The translations under genes were made by a program, and so were the position numbers. The notes under the pieces were generated by a model, which did no database searches, was not told the origin of the DNA, and saw nothing but the letters and a program-made list of their open reading frames with translations. From Spirillospora albida (lineage in GTDB: Bacteria > Actinomycetota > Actinomycetes > Streptosporangiales > Streptosporangiaceae): 21,154 bases of DNA. Position 1 is the first letter of the stretch; every line of letters begins with the position of its first letter. Of the stretch, positions 1 through 7,260 are shown piece by piece. The stretch lies in contig NZ_JOFJ01000033.1 in assembly GCF_000718255.1 (NCBI RefSeq), positions 1 through 21,154 of the forward strand. Direction: 5' to 3'.

Positions 1-102
1 CGCGCCTCGGCCACACCTCACCCATCAACTACGAGAACACCACAGGTAACCTGACCGCCGCCGCATGAAACCGGTGTCCACATCTCGGGGGGAAGCCCCC
101 CA
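1..102 (+). mobile_element. Right end of an IS3-family insertion sequence (partial)
   Basis: The first 68 bases encode the C-terminus of an IS3-type transposase. It is followed by a short G/C block (GGGGGG-AAG-CCCCCC, 87-101) that ends in CA at 101-102. IS3-family elements end in 5'-TG...CA-3', and actinobacterial members often carry a GTGTCCAC...GGGGGAAGCCCC-type right terminal repeat, which the stretch 74-102 resembles. The left end lies outside the window, so the repeat pair cannot be verified; the right boundary near 102 is inferred. Confidence 0.5.
3..68 (+). CDS. IS3-family transposase, C-terminal fragment
   Basis: The reading frame starting at base 3 is open from the window edge and stops at TGA 66-68. 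Its last residues include HTSPINYENTTG, matching the terminal 'SPxxYE' motif found at the C-terminus of IS3-family OrfB (DDE integrase-type) transposases. Only 21 residues are visible, so the catalytic DDE residues and subgroup cannot be seen. The gene continues to the left of the window; whether it is intact is unknown. Confidence 0.6.
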   Translation, partial: RLGHTSPINYENTTGNLTAAA

Positions 103-554
103 GCCGATACCCGTGATCAACTCTTGCGGGGCGGCAAACTCGTCCATGACTCTCCCCCGTCATCTCCCGGCCTTTGGTGGGGCTCTTCGCGCCGCGACGC
201 TGGCAGCTTAGGTTGGGCGTGCTGGCGTTCTTCTCCCGAACGTGGCCCACGCCACCAACGAGCAGAGCGTGACGGGCCACTCGACATAGTGTCCAAACCC
301 GACTGGTGACCGGGGCGCACGGCCGCCGGACACCCGCCCTGACCAGCCCGGTTTCATTAGACCCGACCGCGCCCGAAGCGGCCCCGCGCGGGCAACGTAA
401 GCCGTGTACGCGCCGTGACCTGCGCAGAGTCCGCCACTTTGGCCCTGGGGTCACGTTCGGAAGAACACCGCCGGGACTGGGGGCCACCTGTAGCGGGACA
501 CGACAGCCGGAGTGATGTCGCCGCCCATCCAGCGCTGGCCACGGGATCCGTATC
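103..554. other. Non-coding stretch after the IS end
   Basis: About 450 bases without a convincing gene. The open frames present on both strands are rich in Arg/Pro/Gly, lack a ribosome binding site and resemble no family I know. Base composition is a little less GC-rich than the flanking genes and codon-position bias is absent. It probably represents decayed sequence between the insertion element and the coiled-coil gene. Confidence 0.5.
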
Positions 555-576
555 TCACAGAATCAGCATTCTGTGA
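555..576. promoter_or_regulatory. Perfect 9-bp inverted repeat (operator- or terminator-like)
   Basis: TCACAGAAT (555-563), spacer CAGC, ATTCTGTGA (568-576). The arms are perfect and unusually AT-rich for this window. It lies about 80 bp upstream of the coiled-coil gene. It could be a protein binding site or a small hairpin; there is no T-tract after it, so a terminator is less likely. Confidence 0.5.
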
Positions 577-600
577 TGGCAATGGTTGATCGACTTACTC

Positions 601-647
601 GTTCCGTTCCGTTCCGTTATCCGTTCTTCGAACGGATACGATATGCT
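601..647 (+). promoter_or_regulatory. Promoter/operator region of the coiled-coil gene: GTTCC repeats and 9-bp palindrome
   Basis: Three tandem GTTCC units (601-615) run into a perfect inverted repeat TATCCGTTC (618-626) - TTC - GAACGGATA (630-638). A -10-like TATGCT follows at 642-647, 6-9 nt before GTG 654/ATG 657, so transcription may start at the start codon. The palindrome would sit in the -35/-10 spacer, the usual place for an autorepressor to bind. KfrA-type coiled-coil proteins are known to bind their own promoters; the application to this gene is inference. Confidence 0.5.
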
Positions 648-656
648 CGTCGCGTG

Positions 657-1889
657 ATGACCATCGACGATCAAGCCGGGGGCTCCGGGGCGGACTCCGG
701 CGGGCTCCCGGACGGCCCGGTCCCCGGCGACGACCTCGGTCCCGCCGCGGTCGCCGCGCGCACCGAGCAGACCGAGGCCGCTGGCCGCCGCCCCTGCGTC
801 CACTGCGGCCGCCCCATTCCGCTTCGCGCCCGCAGCGACGCCCGCTACTGCAGCCCCGGGCACCGCACCGACCACTACAAGGCCCGCGAGCGCCGCGCTT
901 CCCAGGACGCCGCCGCGGCGGGCACGCTGCGCGCCGAGATCGACGCGCTGGCTCCGCTGGTGACCGCGCTGGCCCAGCACACCGGGGCCCTTCAGGCGCG
1001 ACTGGCCGATGAGGTCGCCAACGCCCTGGCCCGCGAGGCCACCGCCACCGCCGCTGCCGAACAGGCCCGCCGCGACACCGAAGCGGCCGAAGAACGCGCC
1101 AAGCTCGCCGCCGGCCGCGCCGCGCAGGCCCGCCAGGACGCCGACCGGGCCGCCCTGGACCGCGACGCCCGGGTGGCCGAGGCCGAGGAACGCCTCCGCC
1201 ACCAGCGCGCGCTGGCCGACGCCGCCCGCGAGCAGAGCGGCCGGGATCAGCAGGCCCGCGCCACCGCCGAGCAGAACGAGGCCGCCGCACGGCACCTGCT
1301 GAAGATCGCCGAGCAGAACGCCGCCGCGGCCCACGACCAGCTGACCACGGCGCACCAGCAGCTGCGCGACGCGCACGCCGAGATCGACCGACTGCACCAG
1401 GACCTCGCCCGCCTCACCCGGGAACGCGACACCGCGCGCGCCGACCTGGCCGACCAGCGCGATCGCACCATCGCCGCGGCCGAGCGCGCCGCGCACGCCG
1501 ACGCCGCCCGCGAGCAGACCGAACACGAGCTCGCCCAGGTGCGGGGCCGACTGGCCGAGGCCGAGACCGAGCGGCAGACAGCACTCACCCAGGCCGCCGC
1601 CGCGACCGCCCGCGCCGATGCCCTTGAGACGCGCGTCGACCGCGCGGAGGAACGCGCCGACGCCGCGGCACGGCGCGCCGAACAGGACGCCCGCCGCGCC
1701 GACGAGGCCACCACCCGAGCCGACCGTGCTGTCGCCCGCGCCGACCAGGCCGCCGAGGTGATCGAGGAACTACGCGCCGCGCTGGCGGCGCCCCGCACCC
1801 AGGCCGGCGAGCAGCCCGCCGCCAGGCGGCCGACCGCAGCGGACGCCGCAGGACCCGTGGCCACGGCCGACGAGGAGAAGGGCCGGTGA
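657..1889 (+). CDS. Coiled-coil protein with N-terminal zinc-knuckle motif (KfrA-like architecture)
   Basis: 410 residues. After an acidic, flexible N-terminus (1-43) comes C47-x2-C50, then C65-SPG-H69 within RSDARYCSPGH, a motif that looks like a treble-clef/zinc-ribbon DNA- or RNA-binding finger with the fourth ligand changed to His. Residues about 85-400 form one long Ala/Arg/Glu/Gln heptad-rich coiled coil. This layout recalls plasmid KfrA-type proteins, but no clear KfrA helix-turn-helix is visible. ATG 657 is preferred over the in-frame ATG 573 because the earlier start would place the promoter palindrome inside the gene. The mRNA may be leaderless. Function (nucleoid/partition-like scaffold or regulator) is inference. 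The next frame overlaps its stop as GTGA but ends after 17 codons. Confidence 0.75.
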   Translation: MTIDDQAGGSGADSGGLPDGPVPGDDLGPAAVAARTEQTEAAGRRPCVHCGRPIPLRARSDARYCSPGHRTDHYKARERRASQDAAAAGTLRAEIDALAPLVTALAQHTGALQARLADEVANALAREATATAAAEQARRDTEAAEERAKLAAGRAAQARQDADRAALDRDARVAEAEERLRHQRALADAAREQSGRDQQARATAEQNEAAARHLLKIAEQNAAAAHDQLTTAHQQLRDAHAEIDRLHQDLARLTRERDTARADLADQRDRTIAAAERAAHADAAREQTEHELAQVRGRLAEAETERQTALTQAAAATARADALETRVDRAEERADAAARRAEQDARRADEATTRADRAVARADQAAEVIEELRAALAAPRTQAGEQPAARRPTAADAAGPVATADEEKGR

Positions 1890-1999
1890 GCTCCCGCCCC
1901 ATCCTGGTACAACCGCCGCCGCTGGGACACAAGCCGTAAGCCAGCCGGAACCAGGCGTTACGCAGCTGGGCCCGGCCGCAGGCCGCCGATCGGTCGGTC

Positions 2000-2290
2000 G
2001 GTCAAGGGCCGTTCGACACCCTCAACCGGCTGCACCAGCAAGGCGATCCGCGCGGGCCATCTCCGAGAAACAGCGCAACCTGGCCCGCGCGGCGATCGTG
2101 TTCACCGCCGCCGGCATGGACGCCAGCCTCGGAACCCTGCCGCGCGACGCGCTGCCCGCCCTGCTGGCCGTGGACGGCCCAGCCCACAACGCCTTCAAAG
2201 GTCGTTTCCACGCCAAGCACTTGGGCTGCGCGGCGATGCCGTTGACGGCACGAGCCTCGGGCCGCTTGTCGCCGCGTCCTATCCGATCTT
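2000..2290 (+). pseudogene. Frameshifted remnant of a small helical protein gene
   Basis: Three consecutive frames each give a protein-like piece: FDTLNRLHQQGDPR (frame from 2012), then ISEKQRNLARAAIVFTAAG and onward to about 2200 (frame from 2059), then FPRQALGLRGDAVDG (frame from 2202). Read together they look like one protein broken by two frameshifts. The middle part is amphipathic and recalls helical HEPN-like domains; this is a resemblance only. The first frame is also continuous with a GTG (1886) overlapping the coiled-coil stop, interrupted by a TAA at 1937, so the original gene may have been coupled to the coiled-coil gene. It collides with the convergent oxidoreductase end at 2279. 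Confidence 0.45.
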
Positions 2291-3271
2291 GAGAGCCAGT
2301 TTCCCGACGTAGTGCTCGTTCAGGGCGCGATGCGCGTCCTTGACTCGCTCCAACGGGAAGGTCCGGGCGACGTGGACCTCGAAGGAGCTCGCTTCGATGA
2401 TCGCGTTCAGCCGGTCGGTGGCGGTGCGATCCCCGTCGTAGTGGGACACCTTCGCGGCCGGTGACGCCGCGGGATCGGGCACCACACCGTTCGGCCATGC
2501 GATCCGCCCCGAGTCCTTGACCGCGCGAAGAGATCGCTCGGCTGTCTCCCCTCCCGCGGTGACCAGAGCCGCGTCGAGTCCGCCTGGCGCGAACTCCGAT
2601 GCCGCAGCCAGCACATCGACTTTGCGGCCGTCGATGGCGTCGTCGGCGCCCAGCCGCCGGGCCAGGGCGACCCCGTCGTCACCAGAGGCCACGGCCAGCA
2701 CTCGGATGCCGCTGTGCCGCGCCAGCTGCACGGCCATGTGCCCGACACCCCCGCTGGCCCCGAAGACCATGAGCGTGTCGTCCGGCCGCAGGCCGAGCAG
2801 ATCCAGGCCGCTCAGCGCGGTCAGGGCGTCCCAGGCCATCGCGCCGGCCTGTTCGGTCGGCATCCGGTCGGGCACGCGCGCCACGAACTCCGCCTCAACG
2901 ACGCCGTACTCGGCGTAGAAGCCGCCGCGCGGCACCGGCATCGTCGCAGCGTAGACACGCTCGCCCGGCTCGAACCGGGTGACGTTGCGCCCGACCGCGG
3001 CCACCGTGCCCGCCGCGTCCCAGCCGAGGACATAGGGGAAGGTCGACGCGACGCCGAAAACGCCGTCGTAGTGCCCCTCCCGCTCGACCGCGTCCCAGGA
3101 CGCGGCCCCTGCGTACTCCACCCGGATGAGGACGTCGTCGTCGCCGACCTCCGGGAGCGGTATCCGGCGCGACGAGAGTTCGTCGATTCCGCCGAATCGG
3201 TCAAGGACGACCGCGTTCATCTGCGGCACCACGCCCGCGCCGCCCGATGCGTCCTGAACTCTGCCGTCCAT
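2279..3271 (-). CDS. NADP-dependent zinc-free medium-chain alcohol dehydrogenase/quinone oxidoreductase
   Basis: 330 residues, the usual length of the MDR quinone-oxidoreductase branch. An N-terminal GroES-like domain (about 18-150) is followed by a Rossmann domain with the NADPH loop VFGASGGVGHMAVQLA (residues 169-184). The zinc-ligand cysteines of alcohol dehydrogenases are absent, as in quinone reductases that transfer hydride from NADPH to quinones or enones. ATG at 3271 has GGAGGG just upstream; an internal ATG (3220, MNAVVLDRFGG) matches where most relatives begin but has no clear ribosome site. It is transcribed away from a MarR regulator and shares operators with it, a common arrangement for redox- or phenolic-stress response genes. 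Confidence 0.88.
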   Translation of the reverse strand: MDGRVQDASGGAGVVPQMNAVVLDRFGGIDELSSRRIPLPEVGDDDVLIRVEYAGAASWDAVEREGHYDGVFGVASTFPYVLGWDAAGTVAAVGRNVTRFEPGERVYAATMPVPRGGFYAEYGVVEAEFVARVPDRMPTEQAGAMAWDALTALSGLDLLGLRPDDTLMVFGASGGVGHMAVQLARHSGIRVLAVASGDDGVALARRLGADDAIDGRKVDVLAAASEFAPGGLDAALVTAGGETAERSLRAVKDSGRIAWPNGVVPDPAASPAAKVSHYDGDRTATDRLNAIIEASSFEVHVARTFPLERVKDAHRALNEHYVGKLALKIG

Positions 3272-3283
3272 CGGCCCTCCATG

Positions 3284-3304
3284 ATTTTACTTGAGTGACT
3301 CAAG
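3284..3304 (-). promoter_or_regulatory. Promoter and MarR-type operator 1 for the oxidoreductase
   Basis: On the minus strand a -10-like TAAAAT (plus 3284-3289) lies about 12 nt before ATG 3271. Immediately upstream is the perfect palindrome CTTGAGTGACTCAAG (3290-3304). A bound dimer would cover the -35/-10 spacer. No convincing -35 hexamer is seen. Confidence 0.65.
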
Positions 3305-3320
3305 GACCATTGCATCATGG

Positions 3321-3353
3321 TTGCTTGAGTGAATCAAGCAAATTCTCTAGACT
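3321..3353 (+). promoter_or_regulatory. Promoter and MarR-type operator 2 for marR
   Basis: A second copy, CTTGAGTGAATCAAG (3324-3338), differs from operator 1 at one base and is extended to 3321-3341 by TTG/CAA flanks. It contains a -35-like TTGAGT (3325-3330), which is exactly 17 bp from a -10-like TAGACT (3348-3353). The predicted start of transcription falls at or next to ATG 3361. Operator centres are 34 bp apart. Autoregulation is inferred from this overlap. Confidence 0.7.
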
Positions 3354-3360
3354 GGGAGCC

Positions 3361-3783
3361 ATGGCGCTGCCGAACAGACCCGGGACCACCTCGTCCGAGG
3401 CCGAGGCCGTCTTGTTCGACCTGGTCGACGTCTACGACCGCGCCTACGAGGCGGCCGCGGCCGAGCTGTCGCTCAGCCCGGCGCAGGCATGTGTGCTCGG
3501 GCGACTTGATGAGCGGCGCGGCATGGGCGCCCTGGCCGAGGAGCTCGGCTGCGATGCGTCCAACATCACCCAGATCGTCGTGCGTCTCGAAGCGCTCGGC
3601 CTCGTGGTCCGCGAGCCGAATCCCCAGGACCGCCGCGCACGGCTCGTCACGCGAACCCCCCGAGGAGACGACGTCAACCAACGGTTCGCGACAGCCTTCA
3701 CCTTCGCTCGCACGGCGGTCGGACGCCTCTCCCCCGACGAACAGGACCAGTTGACGGCGCTGCTGCGAAAAGCACTGGGCTGA
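3361..3783 (+). CDS. MarR-family transcriptional regulator
   Basis: 140 residues, typical MarR length. The winged helix-turn-helix lies at about 45-105: recognition region MGALAEELGCDASNITQIVVRLEALG-like (55-80, broken here only in description) and a wing with NPQDRRARLVTRTPRG (87-102), containing the D-x-R-x-R signature of MarR proteins. Flanking helices form the dimer interface. ATG 3361 is chosen because it follows the -10 element by 7 nt and has GGGAG nearby; the frame is open further upstream but would run through the operator. It probably represses itself and the divergent oxidoreductase until a ligand (phenolic, electrophile or oxidant) is bound. The ligand is unknown. Confidence 0.92.
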   Translation: MALPNRPGTTSSEAEAVLFDLVDVYDRAYEAAAAELSLSPAQACVLGRLDERRGMGALAEELGCDASNITQIVVRLEALGLVVREPNPQDRRARLVTRTPRGDDVNQRFATAFTFARTAVGRLSPDEQDQLTALLRKALG

Positions 3784-4290
3784 CACGCCCCTGCGGCCCG
3801 CCCGATCAAGGTGGATCCAACGGCTTCATGGGTGCCGGCGCCGCAGTGTCAGCTTGTTCGCCGTCACGCTGCGGTGCTGCCCTGCACTGCCGCAACGACT
3901 GCGATACGTGCCGGGAGACGCGCCGACTTGGCCCCGCCTCTCCCGAACGTGTCCCAGCTTGACCCAGGTCCCGCCAGCAGCTCCTTCACGACTGAACGTT
4001 CCTCCCGACCTAGGACGAGTTGAGCGAGAGGATCGGGCGGGCCGCGCTGCCCGATGTCCGCAACTCCCTGGGATCGGCGATCAACACCGGGGCTCGTCCC
4101 CGCCGTAGAGCCGGACCGAGAGTCCCAGAGGTGAGCTGTTCCGGGCACGCCTCTCATCACGGCGGCGAAGGAAGCGATTGACAGGCACGGGCGACGGCGA
4201 GCACGCCGACACCACCGGTCCTGCGTACCCCGCCCGACAGGCTGGCGAAGGCGGGCACAGCGAGAGCATGGGCAGGAATTTTGTGCCGAT
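3784..4290. other. Intergenic stretch of about 500 bases with no supported gene
   Basis: Open frames on both strands are short, have no ribosome binding sites and no recognisable domains. One minus-strand stretch (about 3960-4090) has a protein-like composition (VADIGQRGPPDPLAQLVLG) but no family match I can name and no start. No hairpin with terminator character is evident behind marR or nhaA. Confidence 0.45.
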
Positions 4291-5625
4291 TCATTGCTCT
4301 GCCCCAGGGAGACGTTGGACGGGGCTGGTGTAGACGTCGGGGACACCGTCGTGGTCGAGGTCGACGGTCTCGGCCTTGTGGATGCGGCGGTAGATCTGGT
4401 TGCGGGTGCGAAGCAGGATTCCGGCCAGAATGGTCGCGGTGAGCGACGCGGTGAGGATGGCGATCTTGATCAGGTCGGTGGTCTGGCCGTCGGCGCTGAA
4501 CGCCAGGTCGCCGATGAGCAGGGAGACGGTGAATCCGATGCCGGCGAGCAGGCCAAGGCCGAGCACGTCGGTCCAGGCCAGGCCGTCGTCGAGTTCGGCG
4601 CGGGTGAACCTGGCCATCAGCCAGGTCGCCGCCATGATGCCCAGCGGCTTGCCGACGACGAGCCCGACCAGGACCCCCAGGGCGATCGGATCGCTCAGCG
4701 CCTGGCCGAGGCCCGACAGGCCACCGATGGCCACGCCCGCCGACAGCAGCGCGAACACCGGGACCGCGACGGCGGCCGACAGGGGGCGGAACCGGTGTTC
4801 GAAATGTTCGGCGAGGCTGTCGCCGGTCTCGGCCTCGCTGCTGGCGCCGAGGACGGGGACGGCGAAGCCGAGCAGGACTCCGGCGACGGTGGCGTGCACG
4901 CCCGAGGCGTGCACGAGCGCCCACGTGGCGACCGCGAGCGGCAGCAGCAGCCACCAGGCTCGCACCCGCCGCCGCACAAGCAGCGTGAACGCCGCGAGCG
5001 GGACCAGCGCCGCCATCAGCGGCAGTGCGGCCAGGTCGGCGGTGTAGAACAGCGCGATGATGACGATCGCGATGAGGTCGTCCACGACGGCCAGGGTGAG
5101 CAGGAAGGTGCGCAGTGCGGTGGGCAGGAAGCGGCCCAGGACGGCCAGGACGGCCAGGGCGAAGGCGATGTCGGTCGCGGTCGGGATCGCCCACCCCCGC
5201 CAGGCCCCGGACGTGCCGGCGGTGAGGAGGAGGAGGAACAGCACCGCTGGGACGATCACCCCGCCGCATGCCGCGACGACGGGCACGACCGCGCGCCGTG
5301 GATCGCGCAGGTCTCCGGCGATGAACTCGCGTTTGAGTTCCAGGCCGGCGACGAAGAAGAAGATCGCCAGCAGGCCGTCGGCGGCCCAGGTCGCCAGCGT
5401 CAGGTCCAGATGCAGCGCGTGCGGGCCGACCGTGATCTCCTGCAGCGAGGTGTAGGAGGACGCCCACGGGGAGTTCGCCCACACCATCGCGATCACCGCA
5501 CCCGCCAGCAGGAGCGCGCCGCCGACGGTCTCGGTCCGCAGGACCTCGCCGATCCGGCGGGCCTCGGGCCACGTCCCCCGGGGGAACAGCACGCGCCGTT
5601 TCGGTGCTCCGGGATGGGCGCCCAT
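4291..5625 (-). CDS. nhaA: Na+/H+ antiporter NhaA
   Basis: 444 residues in the inner membrane, exchanging cytoplasmic Na+ (or Li+) for H+. The family landmarks are present: LELKREF (95-101), TATDIAFALAVLAVLG with Asp152 (E. coli D133 equivalent), VVDDLIAI with Asp182-Asp183 (the D163/D164 ion-binding pair), and GKPLGI carrying the conserved transport lysine (K300 equivalent). About 12 hydrophobic segments fill residues 30-420. ATG 5625 is chosen for the GGAGG six bases upstream; the frame is open for another 53 codons, but that part contains the shared leader element. It diverges from a second cation/proton antiporter. Expression is probably controlled by the leader element at 5660-5683. Confidence 0.95.
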   Translation of the reverse strand: MGAHPGAPKRRVLFPRGTWPEARRIGEVLRTETVGGALLLAGAVIAMVWANSPWASSYTSLQEITVGPHALHLDLTLATWAADGLLAIFFFVAGLELKREFIAGDLRDPRRAVVPVVAACGGVIVPAVLFLLLLTAGTSGAWRGWAIPTATDIAFALAVLAVLGRFLPTALRTFLLTLAVVDDLIAIVIIALFYTADLAALPLMAALVPLAAFTLLVRRRVRAWWLLLPLAVATWALVHASGVHATVAGVLLGFAVPVLGASSEAETGDSLAEHFEHRFRPLSAAVAVPVFALLSAGVAIGGLSGLGQALSDPIALGVLVGLVVGKPLGIMAATWLMARFTRAELDDGLAWTDVLGLGLLAGIGFTVSLLIGDLAFSADGQTTDLIKIAILTASLTATILAGILLRTRNQIYRRIHKAETVDLDHDGVPDVYTSPVQRLPGAEQ

Positions 5626-5659
5626 GATCAGCCTCCGGTCGGCGAATGGCGGATAGAAC

Positions 5660-5683
5660 GCCGACCAGACTTCCCGGCACACC
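5660..5683 (-). promoter_or_regulatory. Shared 24-nt leader element, copy 1 (nhaA)
   Basis: Minus strand reads GGTGT followed by GCCGGGAAGTCTGGTCGGC; identical to copy 2 over all 24 bases. A -10-like TAAAGT precedes it by 6 nt, and the element ends 34 nt before ATG 5625. Its last seven bases GGTCGGC are perfectly complementary to GCCGACC (plus 5637-5643), which directly abuts the GGAGG ribosome site. It can alternatively form a small GCCG...CGGC hairpin on its own. It may belong to a known cation-riboswitch or leader family; I cannot confirm that here. Confidence 0.7.
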
Positions 5684-5886
5684 ACTTCCACTTTATCGGT
5701 GCAATGGATCACGGCCGCACGTGGGCGGTGTAGGGCCGGCGCCGCCGCTGGACCGCCGATGTCCCGCCGCGGCGGCCCGCGCACGGTGACCGGCTCCGGG
5801 ACGCGCCGGATCTGCCGCCGACGTGCGGCGCGTCCGCAGTGACGGCCTGGTGCGAAGGCACCGATATCCCGCTAGGGTCATCGATT

Positions 5887-5910
5887 GGTGTGCCGGGAAG
5901 TCTGGTCGGC
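5887..5910 (+). promoter_or_regulatory. Shared 24-nt leader element, copy 2 (CPA1 antiporter)
   Basis: Same 24 bases as copy 1, on the opposite strand 200 bp away. A -10-like TAGGGT (5874-5879) lies 7-8 nt upstream, so the element would form the 5' end of the mRNA. CTGGTC (5902-5907) can pair with GACCAG (5938-5943) immediately after the GAGG ribosome-site core at 5933-5936. The element ends 40 nt before ATG 5951. Confidence 0.7.
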
Positions 5911-5950
5911 GATGGTGTTTTCCGTCTCCGAAGAGGTGACCAGCACGCTC

Positions 5951-7198
5951 ATGACGATTCTGCTGACCGCGTTCGCGGGCCTGCTGTTGCTGGCCGTGCT
6001 GGTGTCCAGCCTGGCCAATCGGACGATCCTGTCCACCGCCGCGCTGTTCCTGGTCGGCGGGTTCCTGCTCGGTGAGGGTGTCACCGGCGTGGTGTCGCTG
6101 GAGCCGGGCGACGGCATGGTGTACACCCTGGCCGAGCTGGCGCTGTTCGCGGTGCTGTTCACCGACGGCATGCACGCCGGCTGGCAGGACCTGCGCGCGG
6201 CCTGGCGGCTGCCCGGCCGGGCACTGGGCTGGGGGCTGCCGCTGACGCTGCTGGTGACGGCCGTCCTGGCGCACTACGTCATCGGGCTCAGCTGGATCCA
6301 GGCGCTGCTGATCGCGGCGGTCCTCACCCCCACCGACCCGGTGTTCGCCGCCGCGCTGGTCGGCAACGACCGGGTGCCGCCCAGGTTGCGGCACCTGCTG
6401 AACGTGGAGTCCGGCGTCAACGACGGGCTGATCCTGCCGTTCGTGGTGGTGTTCCTGGCGATCGCCCAGGGCAGCGAGGACCTGCACGTGGGCGAACTGA
6501 GCGCCGAACTGGCGCTCGGCCTGGTCATCGGAGTGGCGGTGCCATGGGCGGCGATCATGCTGGAGCGCACCCGGCTGTTCGCGATCGCGCCCAAGTACGA
6601 GCCGCTGAACGCGGTCGCGATCGGGTTGCTGGTCCTGGCCCTCGGCCAGGCCACCCACGGCAACCTGTTCCTGGCCGCTTTCGCCGCCGGCATCACCGTG
6701 GCCACCATCGGCGACCAGCACCGGGAGGCGTTCGAGGAGTTCGGGGAACTGGTCGCCGAACTGCTCAAGCTCGCCGCGCTGCTGGTGTTCGGCGCACTGA
6801 TCTCACCGGCGTTCCTGGGTGATGTCGGCTGGCGCGGCTGGGTGTTCGCGGTACTCGCGCTGGTGCTCGCCCGGCCGCTGGCGATCTGGGTGTCGTTCCT
6901 GCGGTCCGGGCTGAGCCCACGCGAGCAGGGCGCGGTGATGTGGTTCGGCCCCAAGGGATTCGCCTCGGTGGTGTACGGGCTGCTGGTGCTGGAGTCGGGC
7001 ATCCCGGACGCCGAAAAGATCTTCCACCTGGTCGCCGTCACCATCGTCTTGTCGATCCTGGCGCACTCCTCCACCGACGTCGTCGTCGCCCGCGGCTTCG
7101 ACGACGAACGCGAAGTCCCCTCCTGGCACGGCCCGCTGCGGATCGGCCGGTCCCGGACGAAATCCACCTCCGACACCTCGGAGAACGACACCTCGTGA
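5951..7198 (+). CDS. CPA1/NhaP-type cation:proton antiporter
   Basis: 415 residues, almost entirely membrane-spanning (about 12-13 segments). Family marks: LTPTDPVFAAAL (125-136) and ESGVNDGLILPF, with the Asn157-Asp158 pair of the ion site. An N-D pair is typical of electroneutral CPA1 exchangers, while D-D is typical of electrogenic ones. Later GFASVVYGLLVLESG fits the C-terminal core. There is no large cytoplasmic nucleotide-binding tail. ATG 5951 is preferred because it keeps the same distance to the leader element as in the other two genes; the in-frame ATG 5912 and GTG 5888 lie next to or inside the element. It probably acts with NhaA in Na+ and pH homeostasis; whether Na+, K+ or Li+ is exported cannot be told. 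Confidence 0.9.
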   Translation: MTILLTAFAGLLLLAVLVSSLANRTILSTAALFLVGGFLLGEGVTGVVSLEPGDGMVYTLAELALFAVLFTDGMHAGWQDLRAAWRLPGRALGWGLPLTLLVTAVLAHYVIGLSWIQALLIAAVLTPTDPVFAAALVGNDRVPPRLRHLLNVESGVNDGLILPFVVVFLAIAQGSEDLHVGELSAELALGLVIGVAVPWAAIMLERTRLFAIAPKYEPLNAVAIGLLVLALGQATHGNLFLAAFAAGITVATIGDQHREAFEEFGELVAELLKLAALLVFGALISPAFLGDVGWRGWVFAVLALVLARPLAIWVSFLRSGLSPREQGAVMWFGPKGFASVVYGLLVLESGIPDAEKIFHLVAVTIVLSILAHSSTDVVVARGFDDEREVPSWHGPLRIGRSRTKSTSDTSENDTS

Positions 7199-7260
7199 CC
7201 GACCGGCTCACCGCGCCGCCGCCATGCCCCCGGGGCACGCCGTCCAGCAAAGGATCACCG

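Noticed and set aside
29..487. 152-codon minus-strand frame after the IS end
   Set aside because: Runs through the IS terminus and the transposase tail; Arg/Gly-rich, no recognisable domain, no ribosome site.
573..656. Earlier start of the coiled-coil protein at ATG 573
   Set aside because: It would put the promoter palindrome and the GTTCC repeats inside the coding region, and its 28 residues have a composition unlike the rest of the protein.
4294..5733. Long plus-strand frame opposite nhaA
   Set aside because: Gln/Gly/Asp/Arg-rich shadow translation of the complementary strand; no motif or ribosome site, while nhaA on the other strand has all family residues.
5887..5910. Leader core as part of a cobalamin riboswitch
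   Set aside because: CCGGGAAG...GGT recalls a piece of that aptamer, but the other conserved blocks are missing and a -10-like box lies immediately upstream.
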